From positions 8,964,501-9,028,500 of the forward strand of contig NZ_JAMZEB010000002.1 in NCBI RefSeq assembly GCF_024172165.1: a DNA stretch of 64,000 bases. The letters are read 5' to 3'. The position numbers were made by a program, and so were the translations under genes. The notes under the pieces were generated by a model. The model was not told where the DNA came from, ran no database searches, and was given only the letters and a program-made list of their open reading frames with translations. This DNA comes from Nonomuraea thailandensis (GTDB taxonomy: Bacteria; Actinomycetota; Actinomycetes; Streptosporangiales; Streptosporangiaceae). Position 1 is the first letter of the stretch; every line of letters starts with the position of its first letter. Below are positions 37,135-45,853 of the stretch, piece after piece.

Positions 37135-38055
37135 TCAGGACGCGGTGTATCCGCCGTCCACGGGCAGCAGGACGCCCGTCACGAACGACGCCTGGGGAGA
37201 GGCCAGGTAGCAGACGGCCGCCGCCACGTCGGCCGGATCGCCGGGGCGGGCCATCGGGGCACGCTCGACGCGGGGGCGGAGGTGCTCCGCCGGCAGGTCC
37301 TGGAGGAGCGGGGTGATGAAGACGCCCGGCAGGACGCTGTTGACGCGGATGCCCCTGGGGGCGAGCTCCACCGCGGCCGTTCTGGTCAGCATGTGCAGGC
37401 CCGCCTTGCTGACCTGGTAGGCGATCGAGGACGGGGGTGCGGGGGGTGGCGGGGGCGGGATGTGGCCGTAGACGGAGCCGATGTTGACGACACTGGCCCG
37501 GGGGCTGGCGGTCAGTTCTTCGACGAACGTGCGGATGCCTGCCCAGGGGGCCCACAGATTGGTGCGGAGGATGCGGTCCCAGTCGTCGTCCGTGGTGGTG
37601 AGGAGGTCGGCGCGGGTGCTGACTCCGGCGTTGTTGACGAGGAGGTCGAGGCGGCCGTACGTGGCGCGGACCTCGGCGGCCAGGGCCTGCCAGGAGCGGG
37701 GGTCGCGGACGTCCAGGGGGTGGAAACGGGTGCGGCCCGAGGCCTGCCCGCCCTCACGCTCCCGGAGGCCTTCGGGGTCACGCCCACCGCCACCTGCACG
37801 CTCCTGTGGCTCGTAACCGCCACCACCCGCGCTGCCGGGCCCGCGGCCATCCGCACGGTCCCGGGGGTTGTACCCGCCGCCACCCGCGCCGTCGCGCACG
37901 CCATGTTCGGCGCGATCGCGGAGATCCTCCTCGGCGCGATCGCGGAGGTCGCCGTAGACGACGTCCGCGCCTCGGGACGCCAGGCCGTCCACGATGGCGG
38001 CGCCGAGCCCGGAGGCACCGCCGGTGACGACGGCGACCAGCCCGTCCAGCTCCAT
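37135..38055 (-). CDS. Short-chain dehydrogenase/reductase with a low-complexity insertion
   Basis: The 306-residue SDR has TGGASGLGAA at residue 11, LLVNNAGVSTRAD, IGSVYG, YQVSKAG (YxxxK) and RGIRVNSVLPG. Typical classical SDRs have about 250 residues. The extra length is a Gly/Arg/Asp-rich stretch at about residues 37-108, made of DLRDRAE and GGGGYxPxxRA repeats, inserted between beta-strands 2 and 3 where the cofactor-binding loop normally is. A second Pro-rich run (PPPPPPAPP) follows the catalytic Ser region. The start has GAGGAGG 5 bases upstream. It heads the minus-strand operon (transporter, C45, CE4-like, SDR). Confidence 0.88.
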   Translation of the reverse strand: MELDGLVAVVTGGASGLGAAIVDGLASRGADVVYGDLRDRAEEDLRDRAEHGVRDGAGGGGYNPRDRADGRGPGSAGGGGYEPQERAGGGGRDPEGLREREGGQASGRTRFHPLDVRDPRSWQALAAEVRATYGRLDLLVNNAGVSTRADLLTTTDDDWDRILRTNLWAPWAGIRTFVEELTASPRASVVNIGSVYGHIPPPPPPAPPSSIAYQVSKAGLHMLTRTAAVELAPRGIRVNSVLPGVFITPLLQDLPAEHLRPRVERAPMARPGDPADVAAAVCYLASPQASFVTGVLLPVDGGYTAS

Positions 38056-38142
38056 GGACACCTCCTCAAGAGGGCTGCCCCGCCGGCGTTCGCGCTGGCA
38101 GAGCCCTTGAGGACCCATCCTGGAGCGACGAGACCGCCCGGA

Positions 38143-38162
38143 CCTCCGTCAAATGACGGAGG
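38143..38162. promoter_or_regulatory. Perfect inverted repeat between folD and the minus-strand catabolic operon
   Basis: CCTCCGTCA-AA-TGACGGAGG is a perfect 9-bp inverted repeat. It lies 16 bases past the folD stop and 88 bases before the SDR start. It could be an operator of the catabolic operon or a hairpin ending folD; no T-run follows. Confidence 0.5.
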
Positions 38163-38177
38163 CGGCGGCCCCGGACG

Positions 38178-39029
38178 TCACCCGAGGCGGCGCTCGGCGG
38201 CCTCCACGACGTTGGACAGCAGCAGCGCCCGCGTCATCGGCCCGACCCCGCCCGGGTTGGGCGTGAGGTAGCCGGCGACGTCCTCCACGTCCAGCGCCAC
38301 GTCCCCGGCGATCTTGCCGTTCACCCGGGAGACCCCGACGTCGAGCACGGCCGCGCCCGGCTTGACCATGTCCTTGGTGATCAGCTCCGGCACCCCGGCC
38401 GCCGCCACCACGATGTCGGCCCGGCGCACGTGGGCGGCCAGGTCCTGGGTGCCGGTGTGGCACAGGGTCACGGTGGCGTTCTCGCTGCGGCGGGTCAGCA
38501 GCAGGCCGAGCGAGCGCCCCACCGTGATGCCGCGGCCCACCACGGCGACCTCGGCCCCCTTGATCGGCACGCCGTACTCCTGCAGCAGCAGCACGATGCC
38601 GTGCGGGGTGCAGGGCAGCGGGGCGTCGACCATGTGCACGAGCCGCCCGAGGTTGACCGGGTGCAGGCCGTCGGCGTCCTTGGCCGGGTCGATGCGCTCC
38701 AGCAACGCCATCGTGTCGAGGTGCTTGGGCAGGGGGAGCTGGACGATGTAACCGGTGCACGCCGGGGAGGCGTTGAGCTCGTCGATGGCCGCCTCGACGT
38801 CGGCCTGGGAGGCGGTCGCCGGCAGGTCGACGCGGATGGAGGCGATGCCCACCTCGGCGCAGTCGCGGTGCTTGCCCGCGACGTAGATCTGGCTGCCGGG
38901 GTCGTCGCCCACGAGCACGGTGCCCAGGCCGGGGGTGACACCGCGTTCCTTGAGCGCTGCCACCCGGTTCGTGAGGTCTGCCTTGATCTTTGCGGCGGTC
39001 GCCTTGCCATCGAGTTTCACTGCGCTCAT
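38178..39029 (-). CDS. folD: Bifunctional methylenetetrahydrofolate dehydrogenase / cyclohydrolase
   Basis: Converts 5,10-methylene-THF to 10-formyl-THF through the methenyl form, supplying one-carbon units, for example to PurN and PurH encoded 8 kb away. The 283-residue protein has 'GSQIYVAGKHRDCAEVG' (catalytic Lys in YVxxK-type segment), 'QLPLPKHLD', KDADGLHP, 'CTPHGI' and VVGRGITVGRSLG. I chose ATG 39029 (MSAVKLDGKA), 9 bases after AAGG; an upstream extension is Cys/Gly-rich and unlikely. It diverges from the mannosidase gene. Confidence 0.96.
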   Translation of the reverse strand: MSAVKLDGKATAAKIKADLTNRVAALKERGVTPGLGTVLVGDDPGSQIYVAGKHRDCAEVGIASIRVDLPATASQADVEAAIDELNASPACTGYIVQLPLPKHLDTMALLERIDPAKDADGLHPVNLGRLVHMVDAPLPCTPHGIVLLLQEYGVPIKGAEVAVVGRGITVGRSLGLLLTRRSENATVTLCHTGTQDLAAHVRRADIVVAAAGVPELITKDMVKPGAAVLDVGVSRVNGKIAGDVALDVEDVAGYLTPNPGGVGPMTRALLLSNVVEAAERRLG

Positions 39030-39104
39030 GCCGCAATCCTTCCATGCCCGCCCCGCTCCTCCGCACCGACCACGCCCACACTCGCCACACCGCACCGCAC
39101 CTGG

Positions 39105-39144
39105 TTATCCACAGGCCCCAGGCAGTCGATCCGAGTTATCCACA
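39105..39144. promoter_or_regulatory. Two perfect DnaA-box sequences
   Basis: TTATCCACA occurs at 39105-39113 and again at 39136-39144, same orientation, 31 bases apart, in the folD/mannosidase divergent gap. The 9-mer equals the classic DnaA box. No dnaA, dnaN or AT-rich unwinding element is nearby, so this is not oriC. Confidence 0.5.
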
Positions 39145-39224
39145 GCCGTGTACTGACATCGTTGTCATTGATCTTGGAAGGGCTTAGTGTTACGGGCGCC
39201 AGCAACACGTGCACGGAGGTTGCC

Positions 39225-42200
39225 TTGCCTTTCCGCCTGTTGTCCGCAGAGTCGACCGACCTGTTCGTGGGCCCGCCCGACGAGCCGCACCAGGTGCTGC
39301 GCGTCGCCGTCGCCCAGGGAGATCACGCATCGTCGCTGGAGCTGCGCGGCGCGGGCGTCCGCCTGGCCGCCGAGATCACCGTTCCGCCCGCCGCCGCGAC
39401 CCTTGAGATCCCGCTGATCGTGTCGGCGCCCCCGGGCACCACCGTGCCGTGCCTGCTCACCCTGGGAGAGGAGACGCTGGAGGTCCCGGTCACGGCCGAG
39501 GAGCCGGGCTGGACGATGTTCATGGTGTCCCACTTCCACTACGACCCGGTGTGGTGGAACACCCAGGCCGCCTACACCAGCCCGTGGGAGCTCCTGTCCA
39601 CCGACGCCACGACCAGGCCGCTGTGGGAGCGCAACGCGTTCGCCCTGGTGGAGGCGCACCTGGAGCTGGCCATGCGCGACCCCGACTACCGCTTCGTGCT
39701 GGCGGAGGTCGACTATCTCAAGCCGTTCTTCGACACCCACCCCGAGCGCCGGGCCGACCTGCGCGCCCTGCTGGCCGAGGGCCGGGCCGAGCTGATCGGC
39801 GGCACGTACAACGAGCCCAACACCAACCTGACCGGCGCCGAGACCACCATCCGCAACCTCGTCCACGGCATCGGCTACCAGCGCGACATCCTGGGCGGCG
39901 ATCCGCGCACGGCGTGGCAGCTCGACGTGTTCGGCCACGACCCGCAGTTCCCCGGCTATCTGGCGGCGGCGGGGCTGACGGGCAGCGCGTGGGCGCGCGG
40001 GCCGTTCCACCAGTGGGGGCCCATCAGCAAGAACTTCAGGCAGGCCAAGAACGACGCGGCGCTGATGCAGTTCCCCAGCGAGTTCGAGTGGATCGCGCCC
40101 TCGGGGCAGGGGGTGCTGACCCACTACATGCCGGGCCACTACTCGGCGGGCTGGTGGATGGACTCCACGCCGTCCCTCGACGAGGCCTGCCAGGCGGTAT
40201 ACGACCTCTACCGCTCGCTCAAGCCCGTGGCCGCGACGAGGAACATCCTGCTCCCGGTCGGCACCGACTACACCCCGCCCAACAAGTGGGTCACCGACAT
40301 CCACCGGGAGTGGGCCTCCCGCTACGTCTGGCCCAGGTTCGTCTGCGCCACCCCGCGCGACTTCCTCGACGCCGTCCGCGCCGGCCGCCCGTCCTTCAGC
40401 CCCCAGACGCGCGACATGAACCCCGTCTACACCGGCAAGGACGTCTCCTACATCGACACGAAGCAGGCCCAGCGCGCCGCCGAGGTGGCGGCCCTGGACG
40501 CCGAGCGCCTGTCCACGTTCGCGTCCCTGCTGGGCCTGGGCGGCTATCCGCACACGGCGCTCGACAAGGTGTGGCGCCAGCTCGCCTACGGCGCGCACCA
40601 CGACGCGATCACCGGCTCGGAGTCCGACCAGGTCTACATCGACCTGCTCACCGGCTGGCGCGAGGCCCACGACCTGGCCACGCAGGCCCGCGACACCGCC
40701 CTCGCGGCCCTGACCGGCCAGATCGCGGTGGACGGCCGGAGCGTCGTGGTCACCAACACGCTGCCCTTCGCCCGCGACGGCCTCGTCCGGGTCACGCTTC
40801 CCGCCGGCCACGCCGTCGCGTCCCCGTCGGGCGCCGAGGTCCCCGCCGTCACGGAGAACGGTGTTCTCACCTTCCTCGCCCGTGACGTGCCGTCCATGGG
40901 CTGGCGCACGTACGACGTCGTCCCCGGCACCCCGCGCCCCTGGCACCCCGCCGCGGCCCCGCTCCACCACCCCGCCCCCCATGGCCCCGCCACCACCGGA
41001 GACACCGCGACCAGCGGAGCCACCGCCGCCCCGAACACCGAAGTCACCGCCGTCCCCGCGCCCGTCACCATCCACAACGACCGGTGGCTGATCACCGCCG
41101 ATCCCGCCCGGGGCGGTGTGCTGGCCTCGATCCTCGACCGCCGCACCGGCCAGGAACTCCTCACCGGCCCCGGCAACGAGCTACGCCTCTACGACGAATA
41201 TCCCCAGCACCCCGACATGGGCGAGGGCCCGTGGCACCTCATCCCCACCGGCCACGTCATCGGCTCCGCCGAGGCGCACGCGACCTCCGCCACCGCCGAG
41301 TCCAGTCCACTGGGCGAGCGGCTGACCGTCACCGGCCGGGTCGGCGAGATCGCCTACGAGCAGACCGTCACCCTCCTGACCGGCTCCGACCGCATCGACT
41401 TCACCACCCGCGTCCTCGACCACTCCGGCGCCGACCGCCTCCTCCGCGTCCGCTTCCCGGCCCGGGTCGAAGGCGCTCTCCCGGTCTCCGACGTCGCGGG
41501 CGCCGTGGTCGGGCGCGGCTTCGCGCTGCCCGACGTGGACACGGCCGAGCACCCGTGGACACTCGACAACCCGGCCAACACCTGGTTCGGGCTGTCGGCC
41601 ACGGCCAAGGTCGATCTCGGCGAGGCGGGCGCGCGGGCGCTGGGCGTCGCGGAGGTCGTGGTCCCCACCCTGGACGACGCCCCTCAGGCCCGCGACCTGG
41701 TGGTGGCGCTGGCCAGAGCCGGCGTGACGGCCACCACCTCCTCCGCGCACGGCACCCGGTACGGCTGGCTCGACGTCGACTCCAACCTCCCTGACGTACG
41801 CATCGTGCTGGGCGGCCCCGACACCAATCCGCTGGCAGCCGACCTGCTCGCCCGAGCCGACGAGTCCTACGCCAAGGCCCTGCGGTCGGGCGCCACCCGC
41901 GTCTGGATCCCGGCGGAACGCCCGCTCCAGGAGGTCTGGCAGCCCAGCGCCGACCTGCGCGACCTCCGCGCCCTCCCGGCCCTGATCGTCACCGGCCCCA
42001 TCGCCGACCTGGTCTCCGACCTGGCCGACGCCACGATCCGGGCACACTGCCCCCTCGGCTCCGAACGCCTGGAGAACCGCACTGTCGCCCTGCTCACGTA
42101 CGGCCTGCCGGGCTTCGCGGTGGACCCGTCGGGCGCGCTCCACCTGTCCCTCATGCGCTCCTGCACCGGCTGGCCGTCGGGCATCTGGCTCGACCCGCCC

Positions 42201-43565
42201 CGCCGCACCGCCCCCGACGGCTCCGGCTTCCAGCTCCAGCACTGGACGCACGAGTTCTCCTACTCCCTGGTGTCCGGAGCGGGAGACTGGCGCGCCCTCC
42301 GGCTCCCGGCGGCGGCCCAGGAACACATCACCCCGCTGCTCCCCCGCCTCCTCCCCTCCGCCCAGCAAGGCCCCCTCCCCGCGACCCACTCCCTGCTCAC
42401 CATCACCCCACCCCGAGACGTCCTCCTGAGCACCCTCAAAGCCACCGGCAACCCCCTCGCCCACGGCCTCACCCCCACACCTCCAAGACCCGCCTCCGCC
42501 CCCGCAGCCCCCACTCAGGCCGCCACCTCCGCGGCTCCAGCGCACGCCACCACACCGGCAGCCCCGCAGCACGGCGTGACCATCCGCCTGGCCGAATCCA
42601 CCGGTCTGGGCTCCCGGGCCGAGCTCGCCTCCCCCGTCCTCCAGCTCGACGCGCTCACCCCTTCCGACCTCCTGGAACGCCCGGGCGCCACAGCCGCGAC
42701 CGGGCACGACCTCACCCTCACCGGCTTCGAGATCGCCACCTACCTGGCCACCGCCCCACTCCCACCACCCCACCCGGAATCCGCCCGCACCACGGAACGA
42801 GCCCAGCCCGTCTACAGCCGCTACTGGCTCCACAACAAGGGCCCGGCCCCGCTGGGCTTCCTGCCGATCTCCATCGCCCTCACCCCGGGCCTCGTCACCT
42901 CGCCGCAGGGCCCGTTCGAGGTGGAGGTCGTCCTCGCCTCCCACCTCACGAACGACCCGCACGAGGGCGTCGTCGACATCCGCCTCCCCGACGGCTGGGC
43001 CGCCACCCCATCCCGGCGCCCCTACCGCCTGCCTCCCAGCGGCCACCTCCGCTTCCCGGTAACGATCACTCCCGCTCCCACCCCGGGCCTGTCGTTCGTC
43101 TCGGCCCGCACCTCAGCGGGCGGCCAGCTCATCGAGGACATCACCACCGTGGCCATCGGCGACCTCCCCGAGCTCCCCGTCACGGGCCTGCCTCCCAAGC
43201 CGGGCACGGCCGTCCGCGGCACCCGGTCGACCGGCTCCCGCGCCACCGGCCTGTCCCTGGAACCCCGCACCGGCGCCCTCTCCCTCCGCCCGGGAGAGCA
43301 CGCCTCGCTGACGCTGCGGCTCACCAACACCACTTCTGACGAGATCCGCGGCGAGTCCCAGCTGGCCTCCCCCTGGGGCACGTGGGCGATGCTCCCCGAG
43401 GTCATCCAGGGCTTCACGGTCTCGGCGGGAGAAGCGATCGACGTGACGTTCCCGGTGGAGGTCCCCGCCGACCAGCCATCGGGCCATGCGTGGGCGCTGG
43501 CCAAGGTCATGTGGTTCGGCCGCTGCCAGTACTCACCGGCGATCCGCCTGGAGGTCACCCGTTGA
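39225..43565 (+). CDS. Glycoside hydrolase family 38 alpha-mannosidase, large multidomain form
   Basis: The frame gives 1446 residues from a TTG at 39225, 5 bases after GGAGG; no other in-frame start is near. The catalytic domain carries SHFHYDPVWWN near residue 102 (metal-binding His and Asp), the nucleophile Asp in WQLDVFGHDPQFP near 234, and GAHHDAITGSESDQ near 460 for the third metal ligand region. It should remove alpha-mannose units. The C-terminal part is mostly beta-sandwich, ending in an NEW3-like domain (LRPGEHASLTLRLTNTT). Two Ala/Pro/Thr-rich stretches interrupt it near residues 570-610 and 1085-1115. There is no signal peptide, so it may be cytoplasmic. It overlaps the next gene by 4 bases. 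Confidence 0.9.
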   Translation: MPFRLLSAESTDLFVGPPDEPHQVLRVAVAQGDHASSLELRGAGVRLAAEITVPPAAATLEIPLIVSAPPGTTVPCLLTLGEETLEVPVTAEEPGWTMFMVSHFHYDPVWWNTQAAYTSPWELLSTDATTRPLWERNAFALVEAHLELAMRDPDYRFVLAEVDYLKPFFDTHPERRADLRALLAEGRAELIGGTYNEPNTNLTGAETTIRNLVHGIGYQRDILGGDPRTAWQLDVFGHDPQFPGYLAAAGLTGSAWARGPFHQWGPISKNFRQAKNDAALMQFPSEFEWIAPSGQGVLTHYMPGHYSAGWWMDSTPSLDEACQAVYDLYRSLKPVAATRNILLPVGTDYTPPNKWVTDIHREWASRYVWPRFVCATPRDFLDAVRAGRPSFSPQTRDMNPVYTGKDVSYIDTKQAQRAAEVAALDAERLSTFASLLGLGGYPHTALDKVWRQLAYGAHHDAITGSESDQVYIDLLTGWREAHDLATQARDTALAALTGQIAVDGRSVVVTNTLPFARDGLVRVTLPAGHAVASPSGAEVPAVTENGVLTFLARDVPSMGWRTYDVVPGTPRPWHPAAAPLHHPAPHGPATTGDTATSGATAAPNTEVTAVPAPVTIHNDRWLITADPARGGVLASILDRRTGQELLTGPGNELRLYDEYPQHPDMGEGPWHLIPTGHVIGSAEAHATSATAESSPLGERLTVTGRVGEIAYEQTVTLLTGSDRIDFTTRVLDHSGADRLLRVRFPARVEGALPVSDVAGAVVGRGFALPDVDTAEHPWTLDNPANTWFGLSATAKVDLGEAGARALGVAEVVVPTLDDAPQARDLVVALARAGVTATTSSAHGTRYGWLDVDSNLPDVRIVLGGPDTNPLAADLLARADESYAKALRSGATRVWIPAERPLQEVWQPSADLRDLRALPALIVTGPIADLVSDLADATIRAHCPLGSERLENRTVALLTYGLPGFAVDPSGALHLSLMRSCTGWPSGIWLDPPRRTAPDGSGFQLQHWTHEFSYSLVSGAGDWRALRLPAAAQEHITPLLPRLLPSAQQGPLPATHSLLTITPPRDVLLSTLKATGNPLAHGLTPTPPRPASAPAAPTQAATSAAPAHATTPAAPQHGVTIRLAESTGLGSRAELASPVLQLDALTPSDLLERPGATAATGHDLTLTGFEIATYLATAPLPPPHPESARTTERAQPVYSRYWLHNKGPAPLGFLPISIALTPGLVTSPQGPFEVEVVLASHLTNDPHEGVVDIRLPDGWAATPSRRPYRLPPSGHLRFPVTITPAPTPGLSFVSARTSAGGQLIEDITTVAIGDLPELPVTGLPPKPGTAVRGTRSTGSRATGLSLEPRTGALSLRPGEHASLTLRLTNTTSDEIRGESQLASPWGTWAMLPEVIQGFTVSAGEAIDVTFPVEVPADQPSGHAWALAKVMWFGRCQYSPAIRLEVTR

Positions 43566-44506
43566 CCGAGACACCCACCCGGACCGGCGAGCGGATCGAG
43601 CGGCCGGTCGCGAACAGCGCCACCCCCACCGCGCCTCCGCCGTCCGGGACGATCGGCTCAGCCACCGGCCGGCGGGCCGCCCCCGAGCAGCCGCCCACCG
43701 AGGCGATCGGCTGGGTCGCCGACCGGCCGGTTCCGCGCGAGCGTCTCGACCAGCGCCTGGCCGACCTGCGCAACGGCCCGCTCAGCTCCACCCTGCCGAA
43801 GCCGGGCACCTCCGAGGACCGCCAGCTCACCCGCTGGCTGACCCAGGTCATCCTCACGGAGTGCCTGTGCGAACGGGCCGCCGCCGACCTCGGCCTGCGA
43901 CCCCCCGGAAGCGAAACCCTGCCTCCGCGACCTCGACCCGCCCCCGCACTCGGAGCCGCCATCCCGGAAAACCCCTTCCTGGACCCTGTGTCCGCCGTGG
44001 AGCTGGGCTCGATCAACGCCGCCGCCTACAACGGCAACCCCTGGGTGCGGGCGGTGTTCGAGCACGTCACGGCCGCGGTCACGATCCCTCCGGAGTGGCG
44101 GCCCCGGCCGGTGCCGGAGCCCGAACCGCGCCACCTCGTACGGCACCGCCTGTTCACCGACCTCGCCCAGGCCCAGGAGGCAGGCCCGGCCGACCTGGAG
44201 CCCCTCGGCGCGGTCACGCTCGCGTCCCTGCCGGCAGCGATCGCCGACGCCCTCCGGCACCGTCCTGACGGCACGCCCGCCGGCCCCGTCGAGGACGCCC
44301 TCGGCTGGCACGTCGCCATCGCCGTCCCCGAGCCCACGCCGCCGGACCGGAAGCCGAGCGGTCAGGAACACGACCTCCTACGGGCCGCCCAGCGCAAAGC
44401 CTTCGCGCGGTGGCTCGACGACCTGCGCGCCAAGAAAGTAAGACTCATGCCCGGACTGGAGCACCCTGGCGACCCCCGCCAGCCCGACAACCACCACAAA
44501 CACTGA
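43562..44506 (+). CDS. Unknown protein in the mannosidase-ROK operon
   Basis: The 314-residue protein starts with TTG (TTGA overlapping the mannosidase stop). The first 45 residues are Pro/Thr/Ala-rich. From about 47 a region VADRPVPRERLDQRLADLRNG resembles the start of SurA/PpiC-type chaperone domains, followed by helices (RQLTRWLTQVILTECLCERAAADLG). The segment 'SAVELGSINAAAYNGNPWVRAVFEHVTAAV' repeats nothing known to me. The end is Arg/Lys-rich with DLLRAAQRKAFARWLDDLRAKKVRL. There are no membrane helices. It is fixed between a mannosidase and a sugar kinase by overlapping start and stop codons, so its function is probably tied to theirs. The chaperone likeness is weak. Confidence 0.8.
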   Translation: MTETPTRTGERIERPVANSATPTAPPPSGTIGSATGRRAAPEQPPTEAIGWVADRPVPRERLDQRLADLRNGPLSSTLPKPGTSEDRQLTRWLTQVILTECLCERAAADLGLRPPGSETLPPRPRPAPALGAAIPENPFLDPVSAVELGSINAAAYNGNPWVRAVFEHVTAAVTIPPEWRPRPVPEPEPRHLVRHRLFTDLAQAQEAGPADLEPLGAVTLASLPAAIADALRHRPDGTPAGPVEDALGWHVAIAVPEPTPPDRKPSGQEHDLLRAAQRKAFARWLDDLRAKKVRLMPGLEHPGDPRQPDNHHKH

Positions 44507-45603
44507 TGACCTGCGTACTCGCCATCGACATCGGAGGAACCAAGCTCGCCGCCGCACTGGTGGACGAGGCCGGTTCGATCCTGCGTTCCGCCACCCGTCC
44601 GACGCCTCGGGAGGAGGTCATGTCCGCCCTGGCGGCCCTCATCACGGAGGTCATGGCCGGCGGCCCGCCGCCCCGGGCCGTCGGCATCGGCTGCGCCGGC
44701 CCCGTGGACCTCGCCTCGGGCACCGTCAGCCCGGTGAACATGCCGAGCTGGCGCGGCTTCCCGCTGCGCGAGGAGGTGCAGAAGCTGACCGCGCTCCCCA
44801 CGGTGCTGGCCGGCGACGCGCAGTGCTTCGCCCTCGGGGAGCACTGGCTGGGAGCCGGCCGCGGCTGCACGTCGTTGCTGGGCGTCGTCGTGTCGACCGG
44901 CATCGGCGGCGGCCTGGTGATCGACGGAGTCCCCCTCCTCGGCCCGACCGGAAACGCCGGACATGTCGGCCACATGAGCATCGACCCCTACGGCGAGCGT
45001 TGCGAATGCGGCGGCCGCGGCTGCGTCGAACGCTACTCCAGCGGCCCCAACATGGCCCGCTGGGCACTGGAGAACGGCTGGTCCCCGGGCGCCTCCGCCC
45101 GCGCCGACGGTTCCCCCCGTACGGAACCCGCACTGCTGGACCACCACGACGGCCCCGCAACCCACTCGGAGCACCACCACGACGGCCCGATGGAACACCC
45201 GGCGCACCACGGCGACAGTCCGGCAGGCCACGCGGAGCGCCACCACGGCAGTCCGGCACGACACCCGGAAGAGGCTCAAGCGGATGCACGGACGCTGGCC
45301 CAGGACGCCGCCGCGGGCGACCCCATCGCGGTGGCGGCCTTCCAGCGGAGCGCCAGGGCCCTCGCGGGCATGATCGCCTCCACCGCGGCGGCCGTCGAGC
45401 TCACGGCGGTGGTCATCGGTGGTGGCGTGTCGGCCGCCGGCGAGGTGCTCTTCGAGCCGCTGCGGAACGCGCTGGACGACGTGACCGGGCTGCCCTTCGT
45501 ACGGGCGGTGGAGGTCAGGCAGAGCTCGCTGGGCGTGCGGGCCAGTCTGGCGGGTGCGGCGCAACTGGCGTGGCGACCACACCCGTCGACCATCGCACCC
45601 TGA
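44506..45603 (+). CDS. ROK-family sugar kinase with His-rich repeat insertion
   Basis: The 365-residue protein has the ATP motif IDIGGTKLAAALVD, 'GIGCAGPVDLASGTV', 'VVSTGIGGGLVIDG', the zinc site GERCECGGRGCVE with GHVGHMSID, and VIGGGVSAAGEVLF. ROK kinases phosphorylate glucose, mannose, fructose or N-acetyl sugars. After the mannosidase gene, mannose is the likely substrate (inference). A His-rich insertion of four 11-residue repeats (residues 213-256, HHDGPxxHxxH) interrupts the C-terminal lobe, making the protein about 45 residues longer than usual. Its ATG shares one base with the previous stop (TGATG). There is no N-terminal HTH, so it is a kinase rather than a ROK repressor. Confidence 0.9.
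   Translation: MTCVLAIDIGGTKLAAALVDEAGSILRSATRPTPREEVMSALAALITEVMAGGPPPRAVGIGCAGPVDLASGTVSPVNMPSWRGFPLREEVQKLTALPTVLAGDAQCFALGEHWLGAGRGCTSLLGVVVSTGIGGGLVIDGVPLLGPTGNAGHVGHMSIDPYGERCECGGRGCVERYSSGPNMARWALENGWSPGASARADGSPRTEPALLDHHDGPATHSEHHHDGPMEHPAHHGDSPAGHAERHHGSPARHPEEAQADARTLAQDAAAGDPIAVAAFQRSARALAGMIASTAAAVELTAVVIGGGVSAAGEVLFEPLRNALDDVTGLPFVRAVEVRQSSLGVRASLAGAAQLAWRPHPSTIAP
45142..45273 (+). repeat. 33-bp tandem repeat encoding His-rich motifs in the ROK kinase
   Basis: Four degenerate 33-bp units (starting 45142, 45175, 45208, 45241) encode HHDGPATHSEH, HHDGPMEHPAH, HGDSPAGHAER and HHGSPARHPEE. The frame is preserved. Confidence 0.75.
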
Positions 45604-45656
45604 GAACGGCCACCACGGCAGCCGACCAATCCGGAGCCGGCCCCACGGCGCGGGCG

Positions 45657-45721
45657 GCTCCGGAAGCGGGCTCGTGAGTCGGCCGTACGACCGCGGGCCG
45701 CTCCGGAAGTGGGCTCGTGAG
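45657..45721. repeat. 22-bp direct repeat in the gap after the ROK kinase
   Basis: GCTCCGGAAG-GGGCTCGTGAG occurs at 45657-45678 and 45700-45721 with one mismatch. The 250-bp gap (45604-45853) holds no convincing gene. Confidence 0.55.
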
Positions 45722-45853
45722 CGGGCTGTGCATCGCGGGTCGCTTCGGGAGCGGCGTGCGGGGCTGTCCGGGATGGTCGCGCTCGGCCGCAGGCGGTGGT
45801 TCAGCCTGCGAGGAACGCGGCCCGGGTGATGGGCGAAGGGAGGAGCCGGACGG

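Noticed and set aside
39105..39144. Replication origin
   Set aside because: Only two DnaA boxes, no AT-rich unwinding region and no dnaA/dnaN nearby.
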